Of a stretch of 64,000 nt of DNA, positions 44,691-57,919 are shown piece by piece. The translations under genes were made by a program, and so were the position numbers. Source of the DNA: Ceratodon purpureus (Eukaryota; Streptophyta; Bryopsida; Pseudoditrichales; Ditrichaceae); contig CM026425.1 in the NCBI GenBank assembly GCA_014871385.1, forward strand, positions 7,913,243 to 7,977,242, written 5' to 3'. Numbering within the stretch: position 1 is the stretch's first letter; the number at the start of each line of letters is the position of its first letter. The notes beneath the pieces were generated by a model. It was not told where the DNA came from. It saw only the letters and a program-made list of their open reading frames with translations, and ran no database searches.

Positions 44691-47600
44691 AACCTCAATT
44701 AGTAGTCTCTTTATTATCTCTTCTTTCTATGTCCAAGTTAGTGGTAAGCTATGGTATATTTTCAACATCCATCTAAAAAAAATGTAAAGGGTAAATATTG
44801 AAATATGAAGAAATGAGATAATAAATTTAGAGCAAAACGAACCATTAGCTTAATAGATAATATATATAACAAACATTCTTTTTTAACGTAGATATATCTA
44901 TTTGGATATATGTCTAACTTGGTTTTATTGGATCCCAGTTTAAGTAACCTTTTGATTCTTTTTCTTTTCATGTTGTATAATGTTTTTCCTTCTAAAGTAA
45001 TAATCACTTAGCAAAGAGTTATCAAAATTGCTGAGAAGCTATGATAGACCAATATGTATTTTTTAATCTTGAGAATTCCATACTTATGATAATATTTCAT
45101 TCCAAATGTGAGGGATGACTTAAGACTTGGTAAATTGTAACAATTTATGTTTGAGAGATATGCTTACTTTAAGTTTTAGTTCTTACAAATTAAGTTATAT
45201 ATTCTGTAATTGCTATGGCTATCAAGATTTCATATAGTTTATAATATTAAAATCATTCACAACAATACCCTTTATTTCTTCATTTTATTTTAAACAACAT
45301 TTCCTTGTTGTATGTATACAATACCTTGTATTTATTGTAAAATCAATATCATTGTTGAATATGCTAGAAACATCATACTCCCTCCGTCTTACTAAAAGAC
45401 CGTTCTTTGCTAATAATATCATATTTAATAGTAATTCTAAATTTAGAAATAATTTGGTTAGATTTGGAAACAACTTGCCAAATTTAGAAATAGTCAGCCA
45501 AATTTAGAAACAATGATCTTATTTAGAATTTTTTGAGCAAACAATGTTCTTTTAGTGAAACGGAGGGAGTATTAAATTTCAATATATTAAAAATTATAAA
45601 TTTTACTTTTATTTTTTTAAAATCCAAAAAAAGTAATAGATTAATAAAAATTAAGATCACATATTGAATCAACACTAACTAACATTATATATTATATAGT
45701 TTATAAATTATATTATATATTTTATAAATTAGGTACTTTGAGAAATATATAATTTAATTGAATTCTAAAATTAATAGAAATATAAAATTAATATGATTTT
45801 TTTATTATAATCTACTATTACAGTAAAAACCAATGCTTTTATATTTTTGGAATTAAATGTCTAAGATATAAAACATTAAGTAACATTTATAGATCTATTT
45901 TTGTACAAATGATATATAAATTAATTGCACATCATATCAATCATATACATGGTAATGTGAATTATCCTTGTGATTAAATGACATTGTTTAATGAATTATT
46001 TTAACCACTTCTACCACATTTTTTACTATTCAAGTTTAAAAATTTACAATCTTGGTTTTTCATTGTAGTTTTTCTCCATGAAGAATGAAATTTATTATTG
46101 GTATTTTAGCATCAAAACTTGACATAATATTCAAGCAAGCTTTTGACCCCACTACCTTTCAATGGTTATTCAATGATACTCTATAACTATCAAATTGACT
46201 ACAATGATATCACAAACACACCTTTGCACCGCCTTGCTAAACAACAATAAACAACAACAAATCAAACAAGTCAAGAACGCGGTATCATCCCTCCCAAAAG
46301 ACAACTTCATGGCCCCTCCCTCCCTCCAAAGCAATGATTTCGCAACACCTTTCAATCTCCCAAGGCTCCAAACACACCGTACCACAGCCCTGCACCTCCC
46401 CAGACATGTTTCACCTCAATCAAATCCACCATCACAGAAGCGTACCTCCACCTTCAAAGCATGTCATGGATGTCATAACCCACTCCATTACTCCAAAGGC
46501 CCCCCACACCCTAACTTACAGCAACTTGCCACCCAATGTGGTGACACACCAATGATTCACTTCCACAACACAAACAGTAAAACAAATGCATAAAATATGA
46601 CTGCAAAAATGGCCCAAAGGACGAGGCGACACTCAACGCGGCAACCCAGCTGCTCCAAATGCACAGCCCATTCAAACCTCAATGTCTACAGTACCTTACC
46701 TCCCGCACATGGGAACAGCCCCACTCGAACCAACAGCTTTGAAACCCAAACGGAACGTTCAGAATCACGAAACCATTCCCAAAACTGTCACCCAGATCGG
46801 AACTCCCAAAACCGTCACTCTACCCAGAACCGACATGTCTACAAAATTCGTAAGATACAGGAACTGAAATGTAGTCACGGAGTAGATATTGAGGATTTTA
46901 GCGCACACCCATAACCGACTTTATCTGTAGGCTCCGGGTACTCAAGGTGCGCTTATGGTACGTGGCGGTAGGGAGGGAAACTCAAAGTAGCTAGATCTAA
47001 AAGCGTCACAGCACCCGGATGTAGATTTTTGTGCTCGAATGTAGGCTGGTGGTAGAGGATGTTGGTGACGGTTTTAGGTGTCTCAAATGGGAGAGGAACA
47101 GTTGTGGGAACAGGGGAGTGGGCAAGAGCGGCCGGGCCCGCGCGAACCCGCGGGAAGCACAAGCAGCCTACAGTGTTGAATCATTTCTTGTCCATGGCGC
47201 AACACGAGCCCATGGGTATTGTGAGGGTATTGGAATGGGTATTAGAGGTATGTCGTCCGAATATGACACGGGTATAGGGAAGTTATCAGACGAGTATTTG
47301 GCGAGTATTACCAAGGTATCAATCACGGAGTGCGCGTGGAAGAATGGGAGTCCTTGTGAAGGGGAGCTGAGGAGGAGTCATTTCGGAGACGAAGGCGAAG
47401 GCGAAGGAGAAGGCGAGGGCGTGTAGAAGGCGAGAGCGGGGCGGGGCGGTGGTCGCCATAGCTCTTCCGCGCGTATGGTGTCGCGTGTGCGCGACGAATC
47501 TCCATCACCGCGGTTTGCCTCCGGACGTCGTCTCTTCTAGCTTTCGTTTGAGCCGCTCCGTGTCCTGTTTGGTGGCCGTTCGCGACTCTTGTGGCCGTTG

Positions 47601-48619
47601 TTGGAGCTCCTCCCCTGCAAGCGGTGATGCCGCAGTAAGTAGCGATTTGCGTTCCCTTTCGCGTCGGTGTTTTTGTTTTCGTGTGCGTGAGGAAGGGATT
47701 GGTGTATTGGTTGCGGTTGTTTAATTCTGTTTGGTTTGAGGTCACGGTCGGTTGTCTGTTAGGGTTGATGTGCATTGTGTTGCGGTTTGGTTTTTGTTTT
47801 AGAGTGGAGGATTGGTTGGAATTTTCGTCCCGGGGCAAGTGTTCGAGGTTGGAGAACTGAGTGCCGGGTTACTGCATTTTTTGTTTGGTTTTTTTGGAGT
47901 GTTTAGTTTTCTTATGTGGTTAGGGTTTGGCATCGGAATTCTGCGGGTTAGCGGTGCACGGGGTTGCTCTTTGATGCCGGGTATCAAAAGGCGCTATGAA
48001 GTGTTGAGTATTGTTATTGTACCTGGAGGTTATCTCTTGGTTAGCCTCAATCGACGTGGAGTTTTTACCTTGATGAGCAGCATATGGCTCAGAAGGTGAA
48101 GGCGACAGGCAGATAATGTGGAGGTTCAAGGGAATCGGAATTGATGCGAGTGTTAGCTGGAATGTGATTATGTGATTGGCTTTTATGCACTGGTTTTCTG
48201 CATTGGATTCACTTGGAAGAGCAAGAGTTTTCAGACTTCAAGGACCTGTTTCACGTAACAATTTTTTTATTCGCGCTATTTCAGAACCGGGGCTCGGAAC
48301 AGGAATGGACCTATGAGTTTTTCTTCGAAGATATATCGTGTGTGGAATGATTGCAACAGTGGAAAGTGTGGTTTGTTCAGGTGGAGATGCTTGTTTCGAG
48401 AGCGGCCTCGTAGCACGTATTCCGACGGGAAGGAGGTCGTCCGTATTCAGGAGGATTTCGCAGTGGTTTTGGGAGTTGACGTCTAGGGATTGTGCGTAGG
48501 AAGTATGGTTCTATGACAATCATGTCTGAGTTCCCTCAGCACGGTAGGAAAGAGAAATTTAGGGAAGCGTCGTCAAAGAGGATGCGGAGCTAGTCATGGA
48601 GGGTACAATATAAGCATGA
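44691..48619. other. AT-rich intergenic DNA, then GC-rich leader region of the EMF2-like gene
   Basis: 44691-46170 is very AT-rich and holds only the Stowaway-like MITE at 45378-45569. 46190-46920 has C-rich ORFs without a domain. 47100-48619 is GC-rich and looks like the promoter, 5' UTR and probably a 5' UTR intron of the next gene; a gaaggc repeat lies at about 47391-47420. Confidence 0.55.
45378..45569. mobile_element. Stowaway MITE, 192 bp
   Basis: The left end CTCCCTCCGTCTTACTAAAA pairs with the inverse of the right end (TTTTAGTGAAACGGAGGGAG). TA flanks both sides (45376-45377 and 45570-45571). The interior has several copies of ccaaatttagaaa. Confidence 0.92.
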
Positions 48620-51600
48620 ATGTTGAAACCAATCGCTGGGGAGCTCGTAGCGATGGGGGGGCCTTGCCGGACCGTGGTTGGCAGGGAGGCTGGCAACATT
48701 ATCAACAACAAGGATCTTCCTCCTATTGATGACAAAGCAGCTTCAAAGAGCCTAGCTCTGTATAACAAACCTATGGAGCTGTACAGTCTTATTCGATCTC
48801 GCCTTGAGCAGCGGGTACCAACTTAAACCTGATGCTGGGCTTTGTCTCACATGCCTGTAGTTCTCGTATTCTTTTGATGACTGAACAACTTCCACTCGAA
48901 CTTAAATCCGGAAGACTGCGCCACCTATTTCTATGCCGGAATACTTTCGTTCTTGATACGCTGTGAATTTCAAATCTAAAGATGTTCAAACAATGCACAT
49001 TATTCAGGACAAAAATCAATGTGTCCACGGTTTGGATAGGTGTTTATTTTGGTTTAAGGTTATGGCTGAGGCCAATGTTAATTGTTTGATTTACATTGAA
49101 ATCATTTGCTGGAGAGAAGAGAACTCAGGTTTAAGTTACAGTTGGTGATTTGTCCTGCAGCCTTTGTTTCTCCAAAGATGTCTCAACTACAAAATTCAAG
49201 CGCTACGACAGAGGCGGTGAGTGTGAGTTTTCAGATCAGTCTAGAAGTGGATCCGCTGTGAACCATCTGCATGGATTGGGCATTGGGGTGGATTATAATT
49301 ACTCTTTTTGTTGTGAGTTGACCTTTTCGTTCTACTTGTATCTTTGTGTAAACACTGAGTGATCCTCGGTCTTGGACAGGTTGAAGGTAACAGTTCAGCT
49401 GAAGGGTCTTCTCAACATACCTTCCTTATCACAATGGTACAATCGAAGGGGGCAGATGGAGCCTGGTCCAAGTACCGCAGCCACTCCCCAGTATTTACCC
49501 ATATTTGTGATGGTTTCTAGCCAGCCAAATTCTCAACAAGATGTACGTGATGTTCAATTTGAATTCGACTTTGCATGCCCAAATATACGACGATTATGGT
49601 GTCTTGTGGTGTTATGTCTCTTGGGTACTTCGTACATCTCGTGCAAAGTCTTTTCATATGCACGAGGATGCCCTTAGCATGCTCTAGATTAGTAAGTCTT
49701 TTAGTTTTCATCAGGCCGGTTCTTTGGTTTACTTGGCTCGACTATGCAATCGTCTCCTTCACAGTGGAGTCACAAAGTCGATTTTCTAATCTGCCATCGC
49801 ATGTTGTTTCGCTGCAGATGTTTTCATTGGGCAAAATCATCAAGGTGGCCAAAGTGCCTCTGGTGGATGATAGTGCCCTAAGTGCGCCAGTGACATTTTT
49901 GGTGCCAAATCTAACGAAGCTATTAGTGCTTGCCAAGAGTGGGCATCTCATTCTCTTCTTTTCATTCGGTAAGTTAGTTGGTTACAGCCTCAATGAAATG
50001 AAGCTAATGAGTCTGGATAAACTATTTTGCAACCTAGATCATAAATAGTGCGTTATTAGCACTTCATAATGTTGTTTTGTGGTTCTTTGTGTGACTGCAG
50101 TTGATCCAGCACAGCTATTCGATGTGGATACTTGGCAAATGCGAGATTTAGGTGAACTTATGACTAACTTATGAACGCTGGATTAGCATCGGTACTTGTC
50201 TTTGCAGTTTCATTTAAGAATCTTTTGAGCATTTTGTTTTTAGTTTCGTTTTTTTCTAAAGCAGACTCAGACTTTGTAATCACTTGGACGTACACAGTCC
50301 CGTCGTGCACGTGGTATAACTCCCTTGCTTTAATCTGTGGGTTCTAAGAGCAAACATGAGAATGGAAGACTGTTGTTTATGGTGCTCTTCTTTTGGCTGT
50401 GCAGGGGACTGTAGTGGCGGTGTGGTTTGGAGCAAGCTGAGCATGGCGTCCCTCTGTCATCAATGGTTGAGGAACATGAACGGAAGCGCGTCACCATTAG
50501 GCCTTAATGGTGTCTCTGTTGAGACTATCTGTACTCTGGACTTTGTGCAGGGCAATTTACAGGTACTATACAACTGGTCAACAATGTGATTAGATTCCCT
50601 ATTTCTGCAACATCTTTATTTTCATTTTATCATTCTTTGAAGTTATTGATAGGAAATTGTGATACTAACGTCTTTTATGTTAAGTAACTTTTGTGATGGC
50701 GCAGAGTTGGATTAATGAGTACTAAATGGGTGTAATATTTAATTTTGACCATATTTTCTTTTGAAATGCAGCATCGTGACACAGCACTTGGTCCAATGGT
50801 CTGCATGCATCCTTTTAGGGAGCTACCAGTGAGAAGTGAGGTATGGAGGTTTCTGGCTTGTCGTGAAGATGGCAGTATTTTTGCTTCTAGTTTAGTGGTA
50901 AGGTACTGGCCATAGTTAACTGGATCGTATGGTTAACAATATGGTGAATTATCTCCACTGGAAAGTGCCGAATTGTGTTCGCTGCAGTAGATCTTATTTA
51001 CAAGGAGGCACATATTTCCCCACACGTTTTAATGAATTATTCTTAATGAATTATCTTTGTGCATGGTTCAACAGATGAAGCTGGAAGTGTACGCTCATGC
51101 TGTTGAAATTGGACATGCTCACATAAGTGATTGTACATCAAATGGAACTCTTCACAAACGTACTTCCTCCTCGCCCTCTCAGGCATTTAGGTATTAATTG
51201 TCTTGCTGTCCCCCTTCCTCCATCTGCTCAAGTTTGGTCTAAATTTAACCTCCTCTGTTATAGTATATATCTATGCTTAAATGTTATGAGGGCGTACCAA
51301 TAACCGTGCTCAAATAAGCTTGCTTGCTGTTATGTTTGACAGTGCCTTTTGTACTCACGTTAGTTCATTTCTTTGTGTGAAATCTGATCTTAGTCAAATG
51401 TTTTATACAGGAATCCCTTGGGCCGTGTAGAATTTCACTATCAGTACTACTTTAACCGCTGTGAAAAAACAGAAGGTGAGATGTTGTCAACTCTTGAATT
51501 TTGAATAACAATTTATGGTGCTCCAGTGACACAAACATTGTGTGGTATAATCTGAAGCTTCTTGATTCTGACATTTAGAGAGAGCATTAAGGAATTAGTA

Positions 51601-54600
51601 GACTGGCAGTGAGAAGTAGAGTTAAATGAAGAATACGGTTTTACTTAGATCTATAAGTGGATTCTTTCATGTATAGATTTATATTTCATTATCTTGCGTC
51701 TTTCATATCGTCTGCAGCATTAGTACGCCTGTGTGTTTGACAAGTTTATTGACCCATCTTTGCAGTGATGGAGGAGTATTCATGTCCATTTTGTTTTGTA
51801 CGATGCTACACCTTCAAGGTTTATTTCTCTCCTTTCTCCTAAATATATACCATATGAACCCATCAAAGGTTTTCCGAAGATGTTCTTTATTGATAATTTT
51901 GTAACTGCAGTTACTCAGAAATTAATATGGAAATCCCAGAATTCTGTAGGTGATATTTTTATTTGTTAAGGCATCGAACCACTTTGCCTACTTAGAGGGT
52001 TCTACGGTCTTAAAGGGCGGCATTAAATGATCTCTGCTAGGTGTTTTGAATTCGTTTATGTGCCGCTTATTTGGGCATGCATTATCTTTTAGCTTAGAAG
52101 ATAATTTTATCGAGTTATTTTTGTTTGGCTTCTTTTCCATCTCATTTCATTTTCACTCGTATTGATTTACTGGTGCAGGGGTTACGGTGTCATTTGAATT
52201 GTTCACACGACTTATTCAATTTCGAATACCTGGTAATTGCTCGTCGTTGGCTTTAACTTTTTACAATATTGAAAGCCAGCATGAAGAATTGCTTGATATG
52301 TTGATTCATCTTTGCTCAAGCACTCTATTGATTTTCCCGGTTAAGCTTTAATGATAAAAGTTGGCTTCTTAGTTAACGTATTGTGTAAGTCTAGAATTTC
52401 AAGAGGCCTAATGATAATTTCTTTCTTTTCTTGCCAGCCAAATGCAGACGTACCAATTGTAAATGTTACTTGTCGGACAGATTTGCTAGGGCCTGAGGTT
52501 GGTTTTAAACCCTAGTCCTTGGTTCATTCTATTCTGTTGCGAATGAGTTAATCTTAGAAGAGGTTTTTCACATGCTTGGTATCTGTGTGTAATTATCTCT
52601 CATTTGGAGTGACGATGCAATTGCATCGAGAATTGATTAGAAATAAAGGAGATACGCGTTTTTTCAGTTACAAGTGTAGCTAATTTTATTTTTTTGAACA
52701 GGGCAATATTCAAGAGCTAGAGCCAGATATAAGGACTAAAAACTGGGATTTTTGGTAAGCTCACCAACTTCCTCGGGGGGCTTTTAGTACTCAATACCAA
52801 ATTTTTACGTTTGTTTGATCTGTACTTGTGTGTGAAGGGTAAGCTAGTAATATGAAAATCAATATCCTTATTCTGAGTATTCTTTTATTCCGACGAGGTC
52901 TACAATTTGCAACCAAAGTACAAGTGAATACAATCGTTTATAGGATGCATAGGCCTCAAAATGCTGTCGAAACAGCTGTCTGGTGCCAAATTGAGCTCAA
53001 CTGCACTGAGATTAGTCGATTCTTCAGTGTGTTGGTGAACTGAGAGGGAATTGATCAGGAACGCACAATTTCATTTTCTGCTCAACTCGGGGAAAATAAG
53101 AGGGATTCTGTTTATGACTCTGATTTGTTTTTTTAAATTTGTTTCACTCAAGATATGGAAACTCAATTTTCTTTTACAGGTCACGTAGGCCTTTTTCAAA
53201 GATTTATGGCAGCTTACCAAAAGCCCATCCTTTACGTGGGGAAGGGGGTTACCTTCCAGGCCCCGTCAGTCAGGACCTTTCTCACGGAGTTACCAGTACT
53301 GGTCCTGCGAAGTCAAGTGATGATAATTCACAGAGGATCCAGAAACAAGCCATGAAAGGGGAAAGGAGAGATGGAAGGTCTGTGTATGGAGAAATCCCAG
53401 GTCTCTCACCTGTAAAGCGACAGAGGCTTGAAGAGCGTGAATCTGGTGAGAAGGAAGATTTCAGGACTGGAGGAGTTTGTGCAGCAGCATCTGCAGCTAC
53501 TATGGATGAAATTGGTGCACCACTCATAACTGCCACTTCTATTCGACTGCGTCCAGAAAGAAACCGACAAGTGGCAGCAGAGCGTGCAGAGGCTCGCAAG
53601 TATGTGTTATTTGTCTCTTCTATGTGGATACTGCTATTTTTGTAACCTTGTGTTTTCTTTTCTAAAAGGGTTGCATGTGGCTCGAGAAGTACAAGATTAA
53701 GAACACTATCAAAGAACTTGGTATCTAATGGGTTCATTTGCTGACTTCATTTTGTGGTTGCAGTCGAGACGCACTTTTAAAACGCACATTTTTCCACTCT
53801 CACACTGCTCAGGTACTCTAGCAATTATAGCAGGTGCTGCCTTGTGGTCTAATTTTACACATTCTGGCACATAATGTGTATGCACATGGATAGTTGTGGC
53901 TGTTCTTATGTTGGGTTCATAGGTCATACCTAGAAGTTTTGGTGCAGCACAGTTTGCATGTTGTGCTTGTTGTCCCCTCTTTGAATACCTTAAAGGATCG
54001 TTTATGATCTGACTCTCCCATGTCCCTTTGATTCCAGCCAATGTTACGTGAAGAGGTTCTCTCTGACAGGGACAGTGAAGACGAACTCGATGAGGACCTA
54101 GCGACGGTAGAAGATCGTCGGGTATAATTTCTCATTCTTGTTGATTTTGTTTAGTACTAAATGTGATGTTGCGAGGTCAAGATGAAATTGTCTTCTGGCA
54201 ATCATTATTCACTTATGTCTTTTCTGTCTTTGATGCAGTCCGAGAGGAAGCAATATTGTCTAGTTAAAGATATTCAAACAATACACATGCAACCTTCCAA
54301 ATAATTGTTTATCCTCTGCATTAGATCAGTACTGGTAGAAAAGAGTCCAATAGCGTACATTCTAGAAATTTCATGATGATTCTTTTTAAACTCATCCTTT
54401 ATTTGTCACTTACTCGTCTTCTTATAATCGCAGATGCTTGAAGATTTTGTGGATGTATCCTCGGATGAGAAGGACATTATGCATCTGTGGAACTCCTTTG
54501 TACGAAAGCAACGGTATCTTTCTAAACCTCCTTGGTTGGAAGTACTATTACAAGTATCTTTGAAAAGGTGCATTACTAATTATAGCTTTATATGTCGTGA

Positions 54601-55430
54601 TTATAAATGTGGATAGGAAATTAAGTGAATTTGCGCATGCAGAGTTCTTGCTGATGGTCATTGCTCATGGGCATGCGAAGCATTTTCATCACTTCATGCG
54701 GCAAAGTTTTCAAGCAAACCGACGTTAAGAAGGTGCGGGTTCTGTTACTTTTGACCCCTCTGCCCCTATAATGGACGAGGCTAAGAACTAAAGCCCAACC
54801 ATTTTCCTTTTCAACTTCATTATTTAATTCTATATGAGTTATTATTGACCCTTCGTGTTTATCCTCAACTTACTGTGATGCCCTTTAGAATCTTTCATCA
54901 TGGTCCACATCCGGAAGAATTTTAAAGCTACGATACAAATTCTTTCTTCTAATATTATTCTACTAACTTTCCATCACATTAACAAGAATTAATAGTTAGT
55001 GTGGAATTGAACTTCTTAACATTTATTTGGTGCAATTCAACTTCTTGACTCTTAGGTTAAGAAATTTTGATTATACTCAATTGTCGGAATAGCACAGTGC
55101 AAGTGATAAAAATTGTAAATTTGAACAAACATGGTGACCTCATATCATTAGTTAAATGATTGCATTTCTAGTATTTGGTTTCAAGGTTTTTTTATACCAG
55201 TGTACTTCAGTATGGAACTTCACCTGTCAATTCAGTTATCTGTTACTTTTTCATAATTGTGTACCTAATTTCCATAACATGTATCTAACTTATCATGTAT
55301 TCATTTGTTTGCTGGCAGGTGTTTCATGTTGTTCCTTATTAAGCTTTGGAACCATCATCTTGTGGACGGGGCCACAGTTGATAAATGCCTCACGGTGGTG
55401 GACTCGTATACACTACCCACAGAGTGTTAA
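48620..55430 (+). CDS. EMF2: Polycomb PRC2 subunit, EMF2/VRN2 (Su(z)12) family, 19 exons
   Basis: Exons: 48620-48814, 49161-49216, 49380-49542, 49818-49968, 50101-50151, 50405-50562, 50772-50897 (or 50840), 51075-51190, 51411-51475, 51766-51818, 52179-52232, 52438-52497, 52702-52754, 53180-53599, 53764-53812, 54038-54121, 54434-54513, 54643-54732 and 55319-55430. All are GT-AG and phases agree, giving 711 aa (692 with the earlier donor). The N-terminus has the conserved LYNKPMELYSLI and PLFLQRCLNYKI. A C2H2 finger (CPFCFVRC...HLNCSHDLFNFEYL) spans residues 366-391. The VEFS box is C-terminal: FFHSHTAQ, acidic SDRDSEDELDEDL, FVDVSSDEKDIMHLWNSF, GHCSWACEAFS and LIKLWNHHLVD. VEFS binds the SET-domain subunit that methylates H3K27 in the nucleus. 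The start is the first ATG after an in-frame TGA; the ATG at 48653 is an alternative. Confidence 0.95.
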
Positions 55431-57919
55431 AACAAGCGCTTGGCATTGGTGATTAATGAATTTGGAAATTTTCTCCTTTTTCCACGGCACTCGATTCTCT
55501 GATCACTCCTAGGGTCAAGTTTCATTGGATGTGTCAAAAGTGATCTCTTAAAGAACCTCTTATCCTGTCAAATGTGGAATTACAGGTCCATGGCAAACGA
55601 AAGGTTCAAAGTCTCGGACCTCTTTTGGTTCATTTTCAGGATCAGGATTAGATTTAGCGTAGCATTGATTTGATAAGACCATTACTTCGGTCGCTGATTT
55701 TGATATGGGGACTTTCCTAAGGGTCTCCCAACACAGCTTTGTTTTGGTGGGTATCTGTCGATGGTTGAAAGGAGCAACCAAGCATCATTCATTGAAGTAG
55801 GAATTTGTTACATTCTTTGAACACGTGGTTCAATAATACTTGTACAGTGCCATTAGTTTCTCAGAATTGTCCACCCAAAGGTGCTTGATGTGAATTGTGT
55901 CCATCCACGAGTGCTTAATGTGAACTGTCCACCTATTCTATCTAAATCGATGAGGAACACTCTCCATATACGCACCTACATGCATTAATTTCGTTGGGAT
56001 CGGAAGTATTCCTTACCTGTGAGGACAAGCACTTCATGTTAGCCAAGCTTCGATGAAAGAATACTCGCACTGACCAAATTATGATGGGGATCACTCCGCA
56101 TTGCCGTAAGCTTCTCTATCAACCAAAGACATTGAAAGTATCGTTTTCAGTTAAACGTGTGTTGTAGAATGTTACATGGAGAAAGATCTTAATTAAGTTA
56201 TAAAAGGAGCTTCATGTGTCTTCAACCAGAAACCCCGGCAGATATGTGGGTACTTATGTCTCACAATCTAAGAGACGCCATGTCGTTCAAGATACGTTTC
56301 CGAACGTGCTGCGTTTTACCAAAAAACCGATGTCAACGAGGACGCGTGCAGAATTTTAAGATCACTAGAGAGGTAAGAGACTTATCCCACACGGCAGAGC
56401 TTGCAGAAACCTCGAAAAATCTGATCAAATCAAGAGCTTCTCACCCCGGGACTAGAAAATGGACTAGAAAATGAGGTAAGTTTTATTGTTTCAATTATTA
56501 GTAACTTGATGTGCCACATTGACGAGAGGAGCTGCGTAACTAGCTAATATATCCTCAATGCTACCTATCATGCACTATCCTCTCCTCACTCGGAAAGAAG
56601 GAAGTAACCATTCAACGTGAAAAATGTTTCGAAACCAACAAGCTGGTTTCCATACAACGATAGATTTCCTTGACAGTCAATAGTGTTGGCTTGCTCGGCT
56701 TGATAAAATTCTCCTTCGCTGCCAAGAGAGATATTGCTGATGTCGATGATGCAGACTAAGCCGTGCTCCAATTAGAGATGCTGGAGAGGTGGTCGTCAAA
56801 TGCCTCTCTTGAACGACCTCCCCAACGACATGGAATACATGTGTAGGATGGGATTTATCGCCTCCGATGATGTGCTCCTTGCAATGGCGACTTGAATACT
56901 GAAACGCAACTGATGATATGAGACCTGAAAATAAGCTCCATGTTCTTCCTCTTCCACTTGAGCACGCACACATCTGAAGCAGCGGTGAGAACCACTGTCG
57001 CGGACCATGAGAGAGCTTCAATCCAGTTACGGGCGTACCGGAACCCACATTGTGAGACAGGTACTCCGCAGGTGCCCCTTGTCGCTTGAAAGTTGTAGAT
57101 ACAGTAGTGTCAATAATTCTAAGGACCCCCAATGCACTGCGGATATGTACTAATTACATACGGTCGTGTTATTCCTACAATCTATATATCTACCAGGATA
57201 ATACTACAACTGGGAGAACTAGGATGAAGTAGATGAACACATGTTACACATGCAAGATTTGAATTACAGGAGGTAACAGTTTGAGTAGTACTATGATACA
57301 AGGCTAGCTCAAACACTTGGAGAAAGGGCTCCGACATGCTCTTCTATGGTAATGTACATTGGTAGGCTACTTGGTTAATCCTTCTCGATGTCAACGTCGG
57401 TCAAAACTATTGGTGGCAACTGGTCATTGTTGTGACCAACTCTATCTACAACATGATTTTTGTCAGTGCTGAATTAAATCTATTAGTTGATTCAAATCAA
57501 TCCTGGTTGATCTGACCCAACCTACCATCTATGTACAAAGATGAACCTAAAACATTTGGTACACTAAATTTGAAACGGGATTAATGGATTCTACTCTAAC
57601 GCGCCTAGTGAATCTACACTCTCTTCGTCGATGTCAGACTTCCTCATGGAATCAGGAAGTGATCACCGGCGTCGTCGACACATCAAAATTGTGGGGGTGC
57701 TGTCAATGCAACAATCTAAGTTGCATCTCCTGCTTTACAGATGTGGGGCTACTCGATCTAACCTTCAAGAAAGAAAGGCTTGACGAAAGAATGACAAAGA
57801 CCAGTTTCATCAGAAAGTGGTGGTTTTTCTTCCACTGGTCGGCCTTCGGCAGGCACGGCAAGCTCACATGACCCACCTTGAATTGGCTGCCACTAGTCAT
57901 GGATGTAATATCAGATTCA
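55431..57919. other. No gene supported
   Basis: 3' region of the EMF2-like gene, then intergenic DNA. ORFs at 55560-55781 (minus), 56214-56474 (plus) and 56677-57132 (minus) have no recognised domain. The last 300 bases are probably the 3' UTR of the VQ gene on the minus strand. Confidence 0.55.

Noticed and set aside
47323-47838. 171-codon minus-strand ORF
   Set aside because: Low-complexity Thr/Asn/Arg-rich translation of the GC-rich leader region of the EMF2-like gene.
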